Assembly (NCBI GenBank): GCA_035556215.1
Contig: DATMFI010000039.1
Location: 1 to 64,000 of the forward strand
Reading direction: 5' to 3'
Origin: Palsa-892 sp035556215
GTDB lineage: Bacteria; Pseudomonadota; Alphaproteobacteria; Rhizobiales; Xanthobacteraceae
Length of the DNA: 64,000 nt
In this document: in pieces, positions 35,122 to 43,959 of the stretch
How the letters are laid out: every line of letters begins with the position of its first letter
Position numbering within the stretch: position 1 is the stretch's first letter
Translations under genes and position numbers: made by a program
The notes under the pieces: generated by a model
The model's input: the letters and a program-made list of their open reading frames with translations, nothing else
Databases searched by the model: none
What the model was told of the DNA's origin: nothing

Positions 35122-36270
35122 ATGGCCCTAGAGATGCCGCCTGCACGTCTACGCGCAAAGGATGACCGGCATCCGCTTGTCGATATTCTCTTGCCCGTGC
35201 GCAACGGCGCCCCCTTTCTCGCGCAAGCGATCGAAAGCATTCAGGCCCAGACCGTCACTTCGTGGCGCCTTCTTGTGCTCGATGACGGCTCGACCGATAG
35301 GACCGCGCAAATTGCGAAACGCTACGCTGCGCAAGATGGCCGCATCCGCGTCGTGCAATATCCCGCGCGCGGCTTGATCGACACACTGAACGCCGGCCTC
35401 AAACTATGCCGCGCTCCGTTCGTGGCGCGCCAGGATGCCGATGATATCTCCTTTCCCGACCGGCTGGCCTGCGAAATCGAATATTTCGAGCAGCACCCCG
35501 AATGCATCGCGGTTTCGGGTGGCGGCATCACGATCAACGAAGCCGGCAAGCCGCAGGGTGGAGCGTGGTTTAATAATCCGGAGTGGGCCGATCCGTTCTG
35601 GATTCCGGCGCGCGAGCCCTATCTCTCGCATCCGTTCCTCATGGTACGGCGCAAAATTCTGCAACGTCTGCGCTATCGCAATTTCTTTATTTGCGAAGAT
35701 GCCGATCTTTGCTGGCGGCTGGAAGAGGCCGGAAAAATTCACAGCATTCGAAAGCCGTTCGGCTATTACCGCGTGTCGAATAAATCGGTCTCGACGCGGC
35801 GTGCGGTCGATACGCGAATTCAAGCGATCGCATCACAGCTCGCTGCGATCGCCGCGCAGCGCCGCCGCACGAAACGCGGCGATATTCATCCGGAACGGCA
35901 GCTTTACGAAAAAATGGTGAAGGCAAACAGGTTCGAAGCCATCCTCGAGCTTTTCCGCGACAAGTTGAGCGCCAGTGAGTTCGAATATCTGCGCGTAGCC
36001 AGCATTATCAAATTTATCGAGATCGCGACTTATCGGCTTTCCAAAGTCAGCCCGCGCGAAGCGCTTCTCGCCTATCGCGAGTTACGGGCAATCTCGCGAA
36101 AAAACTGGAGCGGCCGGGATTCGATCTATTACTATTGCCGTCGCGCCCACATTCACCTGCTGCTAAGAGGCAACTATCAGGCGGCAAGGAAACTCGCACC
36201 CGGCATCCGGGGGTGGCTGATCGTCGCGTTCCGTCAGTCGTGGCTGCTGCCGCTCCTGCCCAAGCAATAG
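35122..36270 (+). CDS. Glycosyltransferase family 2
   Basis: 382 residues from ATG 35122 (others at 35059 and 35134; no ribosome site decides). The GT-A fold is clear: VDILLPVRNGAPFLAQAI, LVLDDGSTD, and the DAD metal motif in ARQDADDISFPDR (105-107). EDADLCWRL carries the probable catalytic base. After about residue 260 a basic helical region rich in R and Y follows, likely membrane-associated. It presumably adds a sugar to the LPS core or surface glycan. No membrane helix is evident except the hydrophobic C-terminus. Confidence 0.88.
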   Translation: MALEMPPARLRAKDDRHPLVDILLPVRNGAPFLAQAIESIQAQTVTSWRLLVLDDGSTDRTAQIAKRYAAQDGRIRVVQYPARGLIDTLNAGLKLCRAPFVARQDADDISFPDRLACEIEYFEQHPECIAVSGGGITINEAGKPQGGAWFNNPEWADPFWIPAREPYLSHPFLMVRRKILQRLRYRNFFICEDADLCWRLEEAGKIHSIRKPFGYYRVSNKSVSTRRAVDTRIQAIASQLAAIAAQRRRTKRGDIHPERQLYEKMVKANRFEAILELFRDKLSASEFEYLRVASIIKFIEIATYRLSKVSPREALLAYRELRAISRKNWSGRDSIYYYCRRAHIHLLLRGNYQAARKLAPGIRGWLIVAFRQSWLLPLLPKQ

Positions 36271-36272
36271 AA

Positions 36273-37028
36273 TTATTCCGCCGCCGTCCGCCGCACCTTG
36301 CCGGTATCCAGCGTCAAACCGGCCGCAAGCGTGTCCGCGCAGAACGCCTTGACGCCGTCGAGCGCGAGATCCTCAGCGGTCTTTGTGCCAAGCGCGGGAA
36401 GTTTTTTCAGAATATCGGCGGGCGCGGTGATGATGTGGCAGCCCATGCGGTCCGCTTCGATCACGTTCCAGACTTCGCGCGTCGAAGCCCAGATGACCTC
36501 GACCTGCTTCGTCGCGCGCGCTTCGCGCACCGCCGTCTCGACGAGCGGCACGTAGTCGATTCCCAAATCGGCAAGCCGGCCGGCGAATACCGAGACGATG
36601 CCGCCCGGCCCCTGCGACAACGCGAGCGTCGCCTTCTTCGCCTGATCGATCGTTGTCACCACCGTGACATTGATCTTGACGCCCTCACCCGAGAGTTTGC
36701 GGATCGCGTCGGTCAGCATCTCGCCCCTGGAGTTGATGATCGGCAGCTTCACATAGACGTTCTGGCCCCACTTCGTGATAAGGCGGGCTTCCGCGATCAT
36801 CTGCTCGATGTCGTCGGAGATCACTTCAAAGGAAATGTGTTTGTCGGGAACCGCCGCCACCAGCTCGCGGGCATAGGACTCGTAGTCCTTCACCCCTGCC
36901 TTCTTCAGCAGCGACGGATTGGTGGTGAAACCCGCGATATGCTTCTGCTTCGCCATTTCGACGATCTGGGCCTTGTCGGCGCCATCGGTGAACAGCTTGA
37001 TTTTGAGCGAAGCGAGCGTCACGGCCAT
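36273..37028 (-). CDS. Transaldolase / fructose-6-phosphate aldolase family
   Basis: The 251-residue (beta-alpha)8 enzyme has the Schiff-base lysine in VYVKLPI (K94), with GFTTNPSLLKKAG and NVTVVTT-type strands. Length is between short FSA/TalC (about 215-220) and full transaldolase. ATG 37028 has GGAG six bases upstream. The product may exchange three-carbon units to make sedoheptulose 7-phosphate, which is the starting point of the heptose pathway encoded next door. This link is inference from location; fructose-6-phosphate aldolase activity is equally possible. Confidence 0.8.
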   Translation of the reverse strand: MAVTLASLKIKLFTDGADKAQIVEMAKQKHIAGFTTNPSLLKKAGVKDYESYARELVAAVPDKHISFEVISDDIEQMIAEARLITKWGQNVYVKLPIINSRGEMLTDAIRKLSGEGVKINVTVVTTIDQAKKATLALSQGPGGIVSVFAGRLADLGIDYVPLVETAVREARATKQVEVIWASTREVWNVIEADRMGCHIITAPADILKKLPALGTKTAEDLALDGVKAFCADTLAAGLTLDTGKVRRTAAE

Positions 37029-37119
37029 GGCCATCTCCAGCGAAAACGATGTCGGCTTGCATCTTAGCCGATAACGGGGCTATTCGGGCGCGCGGCCTCC
37101 GTCAAGTCCGGCACGGGTT

Positions 37120-38067
37120 ATGACCGAAATCCTCTTTATCAAGACCTCCTCGATGGGCGATGTGCTCCACCACATGCCGGCGGTGACCGAGGCGAAACGG
37201 CATTTTCCGGACGCCCGCATTACCTGGGTCGTCGACGAAATGTATGCGCCGCTCGCCGCGCTCCACCCGGCGGTCGACGAGATCATCACGATTGCGCAGC
37301 GGCGCTGGAGGAAGCAGCTTTTTGCCGCGCGCTCCTGGCGCGAGTTTCGTGAAGCAGTGCGCAAACTGCGTGCACGCAACTACGACAAGATCATCGACAC
37401 GCAGGGACTCGTCCGCACAGGACTAATGGGCCGGCTCGCCCACGGCGAACATCACGGCTACGACCGCGACAGCATTCGCGAACCATTCGCGGCTCGCTTT
37501 TATGACGTGAACCACAAGGTGAGCTGGGACCTCCACGTCATTGCGCGCAATCGCACGCTCACCGCGCGCGCGCTCGGATATGAAGTGCAAGGCGAGCCGG
37601 ATTACGGATTCGACCGCGCAAAAATTCAGCCGAGCCGAAGCGGCAACTACGCGATCATTTTCCACGCCACCGCCAAGACCAAGAAAGAATGGCCGGAGGA
37701 ACGCTGGATCGAAGTTGGCCGCGAGCTTGCCAAGCGCGGGCTGGAAGTCGTGCTGCCGTGGGGCAACGATATCGAACATGCACGGAGCGAACGCATCGCT
37801 GCTCAAATCCCGAACGCGGTCGTTCCCGATCGCGTTCCCATTCTCGATGTAGCGAAACTGATTGCGGGCGCGAAAGTCGTCTGCGGCGTCGATACAGGCT
37901 TTCTGCATATTGCCGCTGCGCTCGGCGTCCCGGTCGTCGCCGTCTTCACGATCACGAAGTCGCATACCGCAAGCCCGGTCGGGCCGGGGCCGGTCGAGAT
38001 GATTGGTGCTGCAAATGGCTTGCCGGAAACGCGCGACGTGATTGCAGCAATCGATAGAATTATTTAA
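37120..38067 (+). CDS. waaC: LPS heptosyltransferase I
   Basis: A 315-residue GT9 enzyme beginning ILFIKTSSMGDVLHHMPAV, the WaaC signature. It has the KEWPEERW donor-binding segment and VCGVDTGFLHIAAALGVPVVAVF near the C-terminus. It transfers the first L-glycero-D-manno-heptose from ADP-heptose onto Kdo of the inner core at the cytoplasmic face of the membrane. Its last 8 bp overlap the convergent waaF. The presence of both transferases beside ADP-heptose genes implies a heptose-containing core, which many rhizobia lack. Confidence 0.93.
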   Translation: MTEILFIKTSSMGDVLHHMPAVTEAKRHFPDARITWVVDEMYAPLAALHPAVDEIITIAQRRWRKQLFAARSWREFREAVRKLRARNYDKIIDTQGLVRTGLMGRLAHGEHHGYDRDSIREPFAARFYDVNHKVSWDLHVIARNRTLTARALGYEVQGEPDYGFDRAKIQPSRSGNYAIIFHATAKTKKEWPEERWIEVGRELAKRGLEVVLPWGNDIEHARSERIAAQIPNAVVPDRVPILDVAKLIAGAKVVCGVDTGFLHIAAALGVPVVAVFTITKSHTASPVGPGPVEMIGAANGLPETRDVIAAIDRII

Positions 38068-39064
38068 GCGCCTGCATCGTCGCGGCAAACACTTCGTCGA
38101 GCGGAATATCCTCGGTCGTCCGGTTCTTCACGTTGTTGTCGCCCGGATCGCGCCACGGCGCTTCGATAATCGCCGAGATCGGATTGAGCGGCGCCCAGTG
38201 CCACGGGCTTGTCGGTCCGAACAGACCGACCGTCGGCGTGCCGATCGCCGCCGCGACATGCATCAAACCGGAATCGTTCGACACAGCGGCATCGGCTGCG
38301 GCAAGTTGCAAGATGCCGTTCCGCAGATCATTACTGGTGAGATCGCGCGCAAAACGCCCGTTCGCCGAAATCTGTTCGGCATATTGCTTCTCGCCCAGCC
38401 CGCCGACGACCCACACATCGTAGCCTTCAGCGGTCAGCTTTTTCGCCAGCTCTGCGTAGCGCAATTCCGGCCAGCGCTTGCCGGGCCCGACCGCACCGGG
38501 GCAAAGCGCCACGACCCTGCGCCCACTCTCTTTAAGCCCAACCCGCGCGCGCCACGCCTCGATCTCATCCTTCGGTACGACGACCTCGGGAAGCGGCCAG
38601 TCCTTCGGCAGCTTCGCACCTCTTGGCAGTGCGAGCGCCGCGCATTGATCTACCATGCGCGGCAGCTTTTTTTCGCCATAACGTACATCGGTCAGCACGC
38701 CGTAACGCATCTCACCGACGAAGCCGACGCGCTCGGGAATGCCGGCAAGATACGACGGCAGAGCCGCCTTCCATTTGCGAGACATGATGAGCGAGGTGCC
38801 GTAGTGCTCGGGCTTCAGCTTTTCGGCCAGCGCGGCATTTTCGGCATAGGCGAGCTTGCGCCGCGGGATATCGTGCACGATCGCCTTGCGCACGCCCGGC
38901 ATGTAGTCGGCGAGCGGTGCGCACAGCGTGGAGCTGACAATATCGATCGGCCGGTGCGGAAAGCGCTCCTTCAGCACTTTTACCACCGAGTGGCAGCGCA
39001 CAAAATCGCCGATCCAGAGGTAGGGCACCAGCAGGATCGGCCGCTCGTCGTGAAGCTGGCTCAT
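38060..39064 (-). CDS. waaF: LPS heptosyltransferase II / GT9 family
   Basis: 334 residues from ATG 39064, whose ATGA overlaps the stop of gmhB and so is translationally coupled. The N-terminal ILLVPYLWIGDFVRCHSVVKVLK, the CPGAVGPGKRWPE segment and SNDSGLMHVAAAIGTPTVGLFGPTSP are the WaaF pattern. It adds the second heptose of the LPS inner core. The order on the minus strand is gmhA, gmhB, waaF, an ADP-heptose supply-and-use operon. Confidence 0.93.
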   Translation of the reverse strand: MSQLHDERPILLVPYLWIGDFVRCHSVVKVLKERFPHRPIDIVSSTLCAPLADYMPGVRKAIVHDIPRRKLAYAENAALAEKLKPEHYGTSLIMSRKWKAALPSYLAGIPERVGFVGEMRYGVLTDVRYGEKKLPRMVDQCAALALPRGAKLPKDWPLPEVVVPKDEIEAWRARVGLKESGRRVVALCPGAVGPGKRWPELRYAELAKKLTAEGYDVWVVGGLGEKQYAEQISANGRFARDLTSNDLRNGILQLAAADAAVSNDSGLMHVAAAIGTPTVGLFGPTSPWHWAPLNPISAIIEAPWRDPGDNNVKNRTTEDIPLDEVFAATMQALK

Positions 39065-39582
39065 TTGACGCCCGGAATATTGGCGCGCACGAAGTCGAGA
39101 AGATTGCCGCCGCTGAACAGAAGCGGCGTCACGCCTGCGCCGCGCGCCGCCTGCATGTCGGAATCCTTGTCGCCGATCAGAAAACTTTTCTCGATCGTGA
39201 CCGGCCAGAATTTCATCAGGTCTTCGAGCATCCCGCAACCCGGCTTGCGCCAGTCCGAGATGCGGCGGAAATGCCGGATCGTGCCTTCGGGATGAAACGG
39301 ACAGTGCCGCCAGTCATCGATATGCGCGCCGGCCTTTTTGAGTTCTTCGGCCATGTAGTCGTGCAGCGCCTGCATATCGTCTTCGGTATAAAGACCGCGT
39401 GCGATACCCGACTGATTGGTGGCGACGAACGCATAGTAGCCCGCGCCGTTCACCGCCCTCACCGCGTCGATAGCACCCGCGATCCACTCGAAATTCGAAA
39501 GGTTCGAGACGTAACCGTGATCGACGTTCAAGACGCCGTCGCGGTCGAAAAAAACGGCGGGACGTTCCGGTCGTTCGGTCAT
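39061..39582 (-). CDS. gmhB: Heptose 1,7-bisphosphate 7-phosphatase GmhB, atypical zinc site
   Basis: A 173-residue HAD phosphatase. The nucleophile and acid are D13 and D15 (FFDRDGVLN), the threonine motif is VATNQSGIARG, and the Mg site is GDKDSDMQAA. It removes the 7-phosphate from heptose bisphosphate. In E. coli GmhB the zinc loop is CxH...CxC. Here C94 and H97 remain (CPFHPEG), but the second pair is replaced by S109 and W111 (ISDWRKP), so the zinc site is probably lost or remodelled. Lies between gmhA and waaF. Confidence 0.9.
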   Translation of the reverse strand: MTERPERPAVFFDRDGVLNVDHGYVSNLSNFEWIAGAIDAVRAVNGAGYYAFVATNQSGIARGLYTEDDMQALHDYMAEELKKAGAHIDDWRHCPFHPEGTIRHFRRISDWRKPGCGMLEDLMKFWPVTIEKSFLIGDKDSDMQAARGAGVTPLLFSGGNLLDFVRANIPGVK

Positions 39583-39591
39583 TGGAGATGC

Positions 39592-40173
39592 TTACTTGGC
39601 AAGCTCGCGCTCGACCATGCCACAGATGATATGCGCGGCCGTAATATGAATCTGCTGGATGATTGGCGTCTTGTCGGAAGGCGCGCGCAGCATGAGATTG
39701 CAATGCGCGGCCATCGGCCCGTCCTTCGCGCCGCCGAAACCGACCGTGAAGAGGCCGAGCTTCTTTGCCGTTTCCAGTGCGCGCACGATATTCGGTGACT
39801 TACCCGAGGTCGAAATCGCGATCAGGACGTCGCCGATTTTCCCCAGCGCCTGCACCTGCCGCTCGAACACATAATCGAAACCATAGTCATTGCCGATTGC
39901 CGTCAGCGCCGAGGTGTCGGTAGTGAGCGCGATTGCCGCGAGCGGCAGCCGGTCGCCCTCATAGCGACCGACGAACTCGGCCGCGATATGTTGGGCGTCG
40001 GCGGCGCTGCCGCCGTTGCCGCATAAAAGCACCTTGCCGCCGTCCATCAGCGAGGCCGTGATGGCTTCGGCGATCTTGCCGATCGAAAACAGGAATTCCG
40101 CGTCCGCTTCGGCGCGCACGAGGGCCTCCCGCGAGGCGGCGAGATGCTGCTGGGCGTATTCGGTAGCGCTCAT
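39592..40173 (-). CDS. gmhA: Sedoheptulose 7-phosphate isomerase
   Basis: The 193-residue SIS-domain protein carries LLCGNGGSAADAQHIAAEFVGRY, the phosphate-binding loop typical of GmhA, and AISTSGKSPNI; the C-terminal IQQIHITAAHIICGMVE helix is also diagnostic. It converts sedoheptulose 7-phosphate to D-glycero-D-manno-heptose 7-phosphate, the first committed step to ADP-heptose. It opens the gmhA-gmhB-waaF operon and diverges from hldD. Confidence 0.96.
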   Translation of the reverse strand: MSATEYAQQHLAASREALVRAEADAEFLFSIGKIAEAITASLMDGGKVLLCGNGGSAADAQHIAAEFVGRYEGDRLPLAAIALTTDTSALTAIGNDYGFDYVFERQVQALGKIGDVLIAISTSGKSPNIVRALETAKKLGLFTVGFGGAKDGPMAAHCNLMLRAPSDKTPIIQQIHITAAHIICGMVERELAK

Positions 40174-40325
40174 ATGTTTCGGGTAGCACCCGGTATTAAG
40201 AGTGTCCAGACAGCGCCACCGGCGCGAAAATCGAAATACGGTGCTCTCTTAAGCAACCGATCAGAGCGCCGTTGCGCGCGGCGGTTTCCTGCGGCAAACC
40301 AGTGGCAAACGAGCGGACACTCAGC

Positions 40326-41303
40326 ATGATTTTGGTCACCGGCGGCGCCGGCTTCATCGGCTCCAACCTTGTCGCGAGTCTGAACGAGCGCGGTATTTCC
40401 GATGTCGTCGTCAACGACCATTTCGACGACGCCAAGCTCAAGAACCTCAAAAAGCGCAAGGTCAGCGAGTTGGTCCAGCCTGCCGATCTGTTGCGCTGGC
40501 TCGAAGGCCGAAAGCTCGACGCCATTTTGCACATGGGCGCGATTTCCTCGACGACCGCGACGAACGAAGCCGAGGTCATGGGCAACAATTACGATCTGCC
40601 AATGCAGCTCACCGAGTGGTGCACGAAGACGAAGACGCCGCTGATCTATGCGTCTTCCGCCGCGACCTACGGCGACGGCAGCCAGGGCTTCGACGACGAC
40701 AATGCCCCTGAAGCGCTTGCCAGACTCCAGCCGCTCAATCTCTACGGCCGCTCGAAAGCCCGCTTCGATCTTGACCTCGTGAAGCGCGCTCGCGCGGGCC
40801 ACGCGATGCCGCCGCAATGGGTGGGGCTCAAGTTCTTCAACGTCTTCGGCCCGAACGAATATCACAAGGGCGATATGCAGAGCGTGCTCGCCAAGGTCTT
40901 CCCGCAGGCCAAGGCTGGCGCTCCCGTGCGCCTCTTCAAGTCGGACCGGCCGGGCGTTGCCGACGGCGAGCAGAGCCGCGACTTTATCTACGTGCTGGAA
41001 GCCGCGAAGATCGTGATGTGGCTGCTCGACCATCCGCAAGTAAACGGTATCTATAATGTCGGCACCGGTAAGGCGCGCAGCTTCAAGGCCATGATGACGG
41101 CCATGCTGAAGGCCATGGGCCGCACGCCCGAAATCGAATATATCGAGATGCCCAAGCAGCTTTCCGGCAAATACCAGTATTGGACGGAAGCCCGGATGGA
41201 GCGGCTGCGGCAGGCGGGCTACGATGCATCCTCCCCGACGCTTGAGGCTTCGGTCGAGGATTATGTGAAGAACTATCTAGACCGGCCCGATCCCTACCGC
41301 TGA
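40326..41303 (+). CDS. hldD: ADP-L-glycero-D-manno-heptose 6-epimerase
   Basis: A 325-residue extended SDR. The NADP motif is TGGAGFIGSN, the catalytic triad S and YGRSK (about 140) is present, and the HldD-typical FNVFGPNEYHKGDMQSV and DFIYVLEA segments follow. It epimerises carbon 6 of ADP-heptose to give the L-form used by WaaC and WaaF. ATG 40326 is the first start before the Rossmann motif. It begins the plus-strand hldD-hldE-galE-ugd series. Confidence 0.96.
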   Translation: MILVTGGAGFIGSNLVASLNERGISDVVVNDHFDDAKLKNLKKRKVSELVQPADLLRWLEGRKLDAILHMGAISSTTATNEAEVMGNNYDLPMQLTEWCTKTKTPLIYASSAATYGDGSQGFDDDNAPEALARLQPLNLYGRSKARFDLDLVKRARAGHAMPPQWVGLKFFNVFGPNEYHKGDMQSVLAKVFPQAKAGAPVRLFKSDRPGVADGEQSRDFIYVLEAAKIVMWLLDHPQVNGIYNVGTGKARSFKAMMTAMLKAMGRTPEIEYIEMPKQLSGKYQYWTEARMERLRQAGYDASSPTLEASVEDYVKNYLDRPDPYR

Positions 41304-41325
41304 AATTTTCACCGAGAAACTTTCG

Positions 41326-42798
41326 ATGTTCGATTACGAAAAGCGCCTCGCCGAACTCTCGCAGCAGACCGTGCTGGTCGTCGGCGACCTGATGCTCGAT
41401 CGCTTCGTTTACGGCGATGTCGGCCGCATCTCGCCGGAAGCACCGGCGCCGGTGATTGCCGTCAAGCGCGAGGAAACGACGCCAGGCGGCGCCGGCAACG
41501 TCGCCCTCAATATCGCGGGCTTGGGCGCGCGCTGCATTCTCGTCTCGGTGATCGGCGACGACGATGCCGGCCGCACGCTCTCGGAAACCTTCGGTCTTAC
41601 CGGCGGTCAGATCGATGCACGCCTCGTGCTCGACGCCACTCGCCCGACGACGCAAAAGGCCCGGTTCGTTTCCGAGCAGCACTCGACGCATCTTCTGCGC
41701 GCCGACTGGGAGGAAACACACGCGCTGCCGAAGCACTGCGAAGACGAGATCCTCACGAATGCGCTGAAGGCGCTGCCCTCTTGCGGCGCGCTCGTTCTTT
41801 CCGACTATGGCAAGGGCGTGCTGGGGCCGCGTGTGATCGAAAAATTAATCGCCGAAGCCCGTAAACTGAAAAAGCCGGTGATCGTCGATCCCAAGAACCA
41901 CGACTACACCACCTACAGAAACGCGACGCTGATCACGCCGAACCGCGCCGAACTTTCGCGTGCCGCGCACAAGGAGCTGCGCAAGACCGACGAGATCGTC
42001 AAAGCCGCGGGCGAACTGATCGCAGGCGCCACCCTCGACGCCATTCTCGTCACGCGAAGCGAAGACGGCATGACGCTGGTGCGCGCCAAGGGCGATGCCG
42101 TGCATATTCCGTCGCATCCGGTGAAAGTGCGCGACGTCTCCGGCGCGGGCGACACCGTCGTCGCAACGCTTGCCACCATGCTCGCGATGAGCACCGATCT
42201 TGAAGCCGCGACCCGTGCCGCGAATGCCGCCGCCGCCGTTGTCGTCGGCAAGCGTGGCACCGCAGCCGTCAATTTCATCGAGATGCGCTCCGTCCTCGTG
42301 CCAAGCGCGCTCCGCGCCCATGATGAGAAGATCGCGCGCGATCCGAAGGTGCTGGATGAGCGGCTCGACGAGTGGCGCAAGGCTGGCCTGCGCATTGGTT
42401 TCACCAATGGCTGCTTCGATCTGATCCACCCCGGTCACCTCAGAGTGCTCGCGGGTGCTCGCGCCGCTTGCGACCGCCTTGTCGTCGGCCTCAACAGCGA
42501 CGCTTCGACGCGCCGCCTGAAAGGCCCTTCCCGTCCGATCCAGGACGAGGTCGCCCGCGCCGAGGTGCTGGCCGCCCTCGAAGCCACCGATCTGGTCGTC
42601 ATCTTCGAGGAAGACACGCCGCTCGAATTGATCCGCCGGGTGAAACCGCAGGTGCTCGTGAAAGGCGGCGACTACACCCGCGAACAGGTCGTCGGCCACG
42701 AGATTGTCGAGGCCGCGGGCGGCGAGATCGTTATCGTCGAGACGCTGCCCGAGCGCTCCACCACGCGGCTCGTCGAGCGCTCCAAGAAGCCGGCCTGA
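41326..42798 (+). CDS. hldE: Bifunctional heptose kinase/adenylyltransferase
   Basis: 490 residues in two domains. Residues about 1-320 are a ribokinase-type kinase (VGDLMLDRFVYGDVGRISPEAP, PGGAGNVALN, and the DVSGAGDTV anion hole), which phosphorylates heptose 7-phosphate. Residues about 345-490 are a nucleotidyltransferase (FTNGCFDLIHPGHLRVL) that forms ADP-heptose. In E. coli the same fusion exists; GmhB acts between the two steps. It is 22 bp downstream of hldD. Confidence 0.96.
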   Translation: MFDYEKRLAELSQQTVLVVGDLMLDRFVYGDVGRISPEAPAPVIAVKREETTPGGAGNVALNIAGLGARCILVSVIGDDDAGRTLSETFGLTGGQIDARLVLDATRPTTQKARFVSEQHSTHLLRADWEETHALPKHCEDEILTNALKALPSCGALVLSDYGKGVLGPRVIEKLIAEARKLKKPVIVDPKNHDYTTYRNATLITPNRAELSRAAHKELRKTDEIVKAAGELIAGATLDAILVTRSEDGMTLVRAKGDAVHIPSHPVKVRDVSGAGDTVVATLATMLAMSTDLEAATRAANAAAAVVVGKRGTAAVNFIEMRSVLVPSALRAHDEKIARDPKVLDERLDEWRKAGLRIGFTNGCFDLIHPGHLRVLAGARAACDRLVVGLNSDASTRRLKGPSRPIQDEVARAEVLAALEATDLVVIFEEDTPLELIRRVKPQVLVKGGDYTREQVVGHEIVEAAGGEIVIVETLPERSTTRLVERSKKPA

Positions 42799-42885
42799 GA
42801 AGACGCGCGAGTCGTTACCGCCTGTTAACCGTCCTTCAAGACGGATCGGGTCACATATTCTCGCTATAGAAAGGTGACGGGAGTC

Positions 42886-43875
42886 ATGGCAGTTCTGGTC
42901 ACAGGCGGCGCCGGCTATATCGGCAGCCACATGGTGCTTGCGCTGATCGGCGCGGGCGAAAGCGTCGTCGTGCTCGACGATCTCTCCACCGGCTTCAAGG
43001 AAGCCGTGCACCCGAAAGCCAGGCTCGTCGTCGGAGATGTCGCCGATGAAAAGCTCGTCGGCTCGCTCATCGAGGAGCACAAGATCGACGCCGTGATCCA
43101 CTTCGCGGCGAAACTGATCGTGCCCGAATCCGTCGCCGACCCTCTGGGTTATTATTACGCCAACACCGTGAAGACGCGCGCGCTGCTCGCCGCTGTCGTC
43201 GCGGGCGGCGTCAAGCATTTCGTTTTCTCCTCGACTGCCGCCGTCTATGGTAACCCGGAGGAAAATCCGGTCAGCGAAGACGCGCGTCTTTATCCGATGT
43301 CGCCCTACGGCAGCTCGAAGCTGATCTCCGAGTGGATGTTACGCGATGTCGCCAAAGCGCACGATCTGCATTACGTCGTGCTGCGCTATTTCAATGTCGC
43401 GGGCGCCGATCCCGAAGGCCGCATCGGCCAGATGACGAAAAACGCGACTCTTCTCATTAAAGTCGCGAGCGAAACCGCATCCGGCAAACGCAACCGTATG
43501 TCGGTTTTCGGCACCGATTATCCGACGCCGGATGGCACCTGCATCCGCGACTACATCCACGTCACCGATCTCGTTGCCGCCCACCTCGACGCGATGCGTT
43601 ACTTGCGCGCCGGCGGCGAAAGCCTCGTGCTGAACTGCGGCTATGGCCGCGGTTTCTCTGTGCTCGAAGTCATCGACACCGTGAAGCGCATTTCCGGCAA
43701 GGATTTCCCGGTCGAGATCGTCGGCCGCCGCCCCGGCGATCCGGCCGCGATCGTCGCCCGGGCCGATAACATCCGGAAAAAGCTCGGCTGGCAGCCGCAA
43801 TATGACGATCTTGCTACCATCGTCACCCATGCGCTCGCGTGGGAAGACAAGCTCAAAGACCGCGGCCTCGCATAG
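42886..43875 (+). CDS. galE: UDP-glucose 4-epimerase
   Basis: A 329-residue SDR with TGGAGYIGSH (NAD), VPESVADPLGYYYANT, the SSTAAVYG serine and YGSSKL tyrosine-lysine pair, and RYFNVAGADPEG. It interconverts UDP-glucose and UDP-galactose for surface glycans. ATG 42886 directly precedes the fold; a GTG four codons earlier is possible. An 87-bp gap after hldE, with a TATAGA-like hexamer before the gene, suggests an internal promoter. Confidence 0.94.
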   Translation: MAVLVTGGAGYIGSHMVLALIGAGESVVVLDDLSTGFKEAVHPKARLVVGDVADEKLVGSLIEEHKIDAVIHFAAKLIVPESVADPLGYYYANTVKTRALLAAVVAGGVKHFVFSSTAAVYGNPEENPVSEDARLYPMSPYGSSKLISEWMLRDVAKAHDLHYVVLRYFNVAGADPEGRIGQMTKNATLLIKVASETASGKRNRMSVFGTDYPTPDGTCIRDYIHVTDLVAAHLDAMRYLRAGGESLVLNCGYGRGFSVLEVIDTVKRISGKDFPVEIVGRRPGDPAAIVARADNIRKKLGWQPQYDDLATIVTHALAWEDKLKDRGLA

Positions 43876-43959
43876 CCTCTCGATTTACCTCAGTCTAACG
43901 CCTGCTTGCCCGATCACGGCAGGCATGCGAAACCCGCCGCGCTTTTTCGAGGGATCTCC

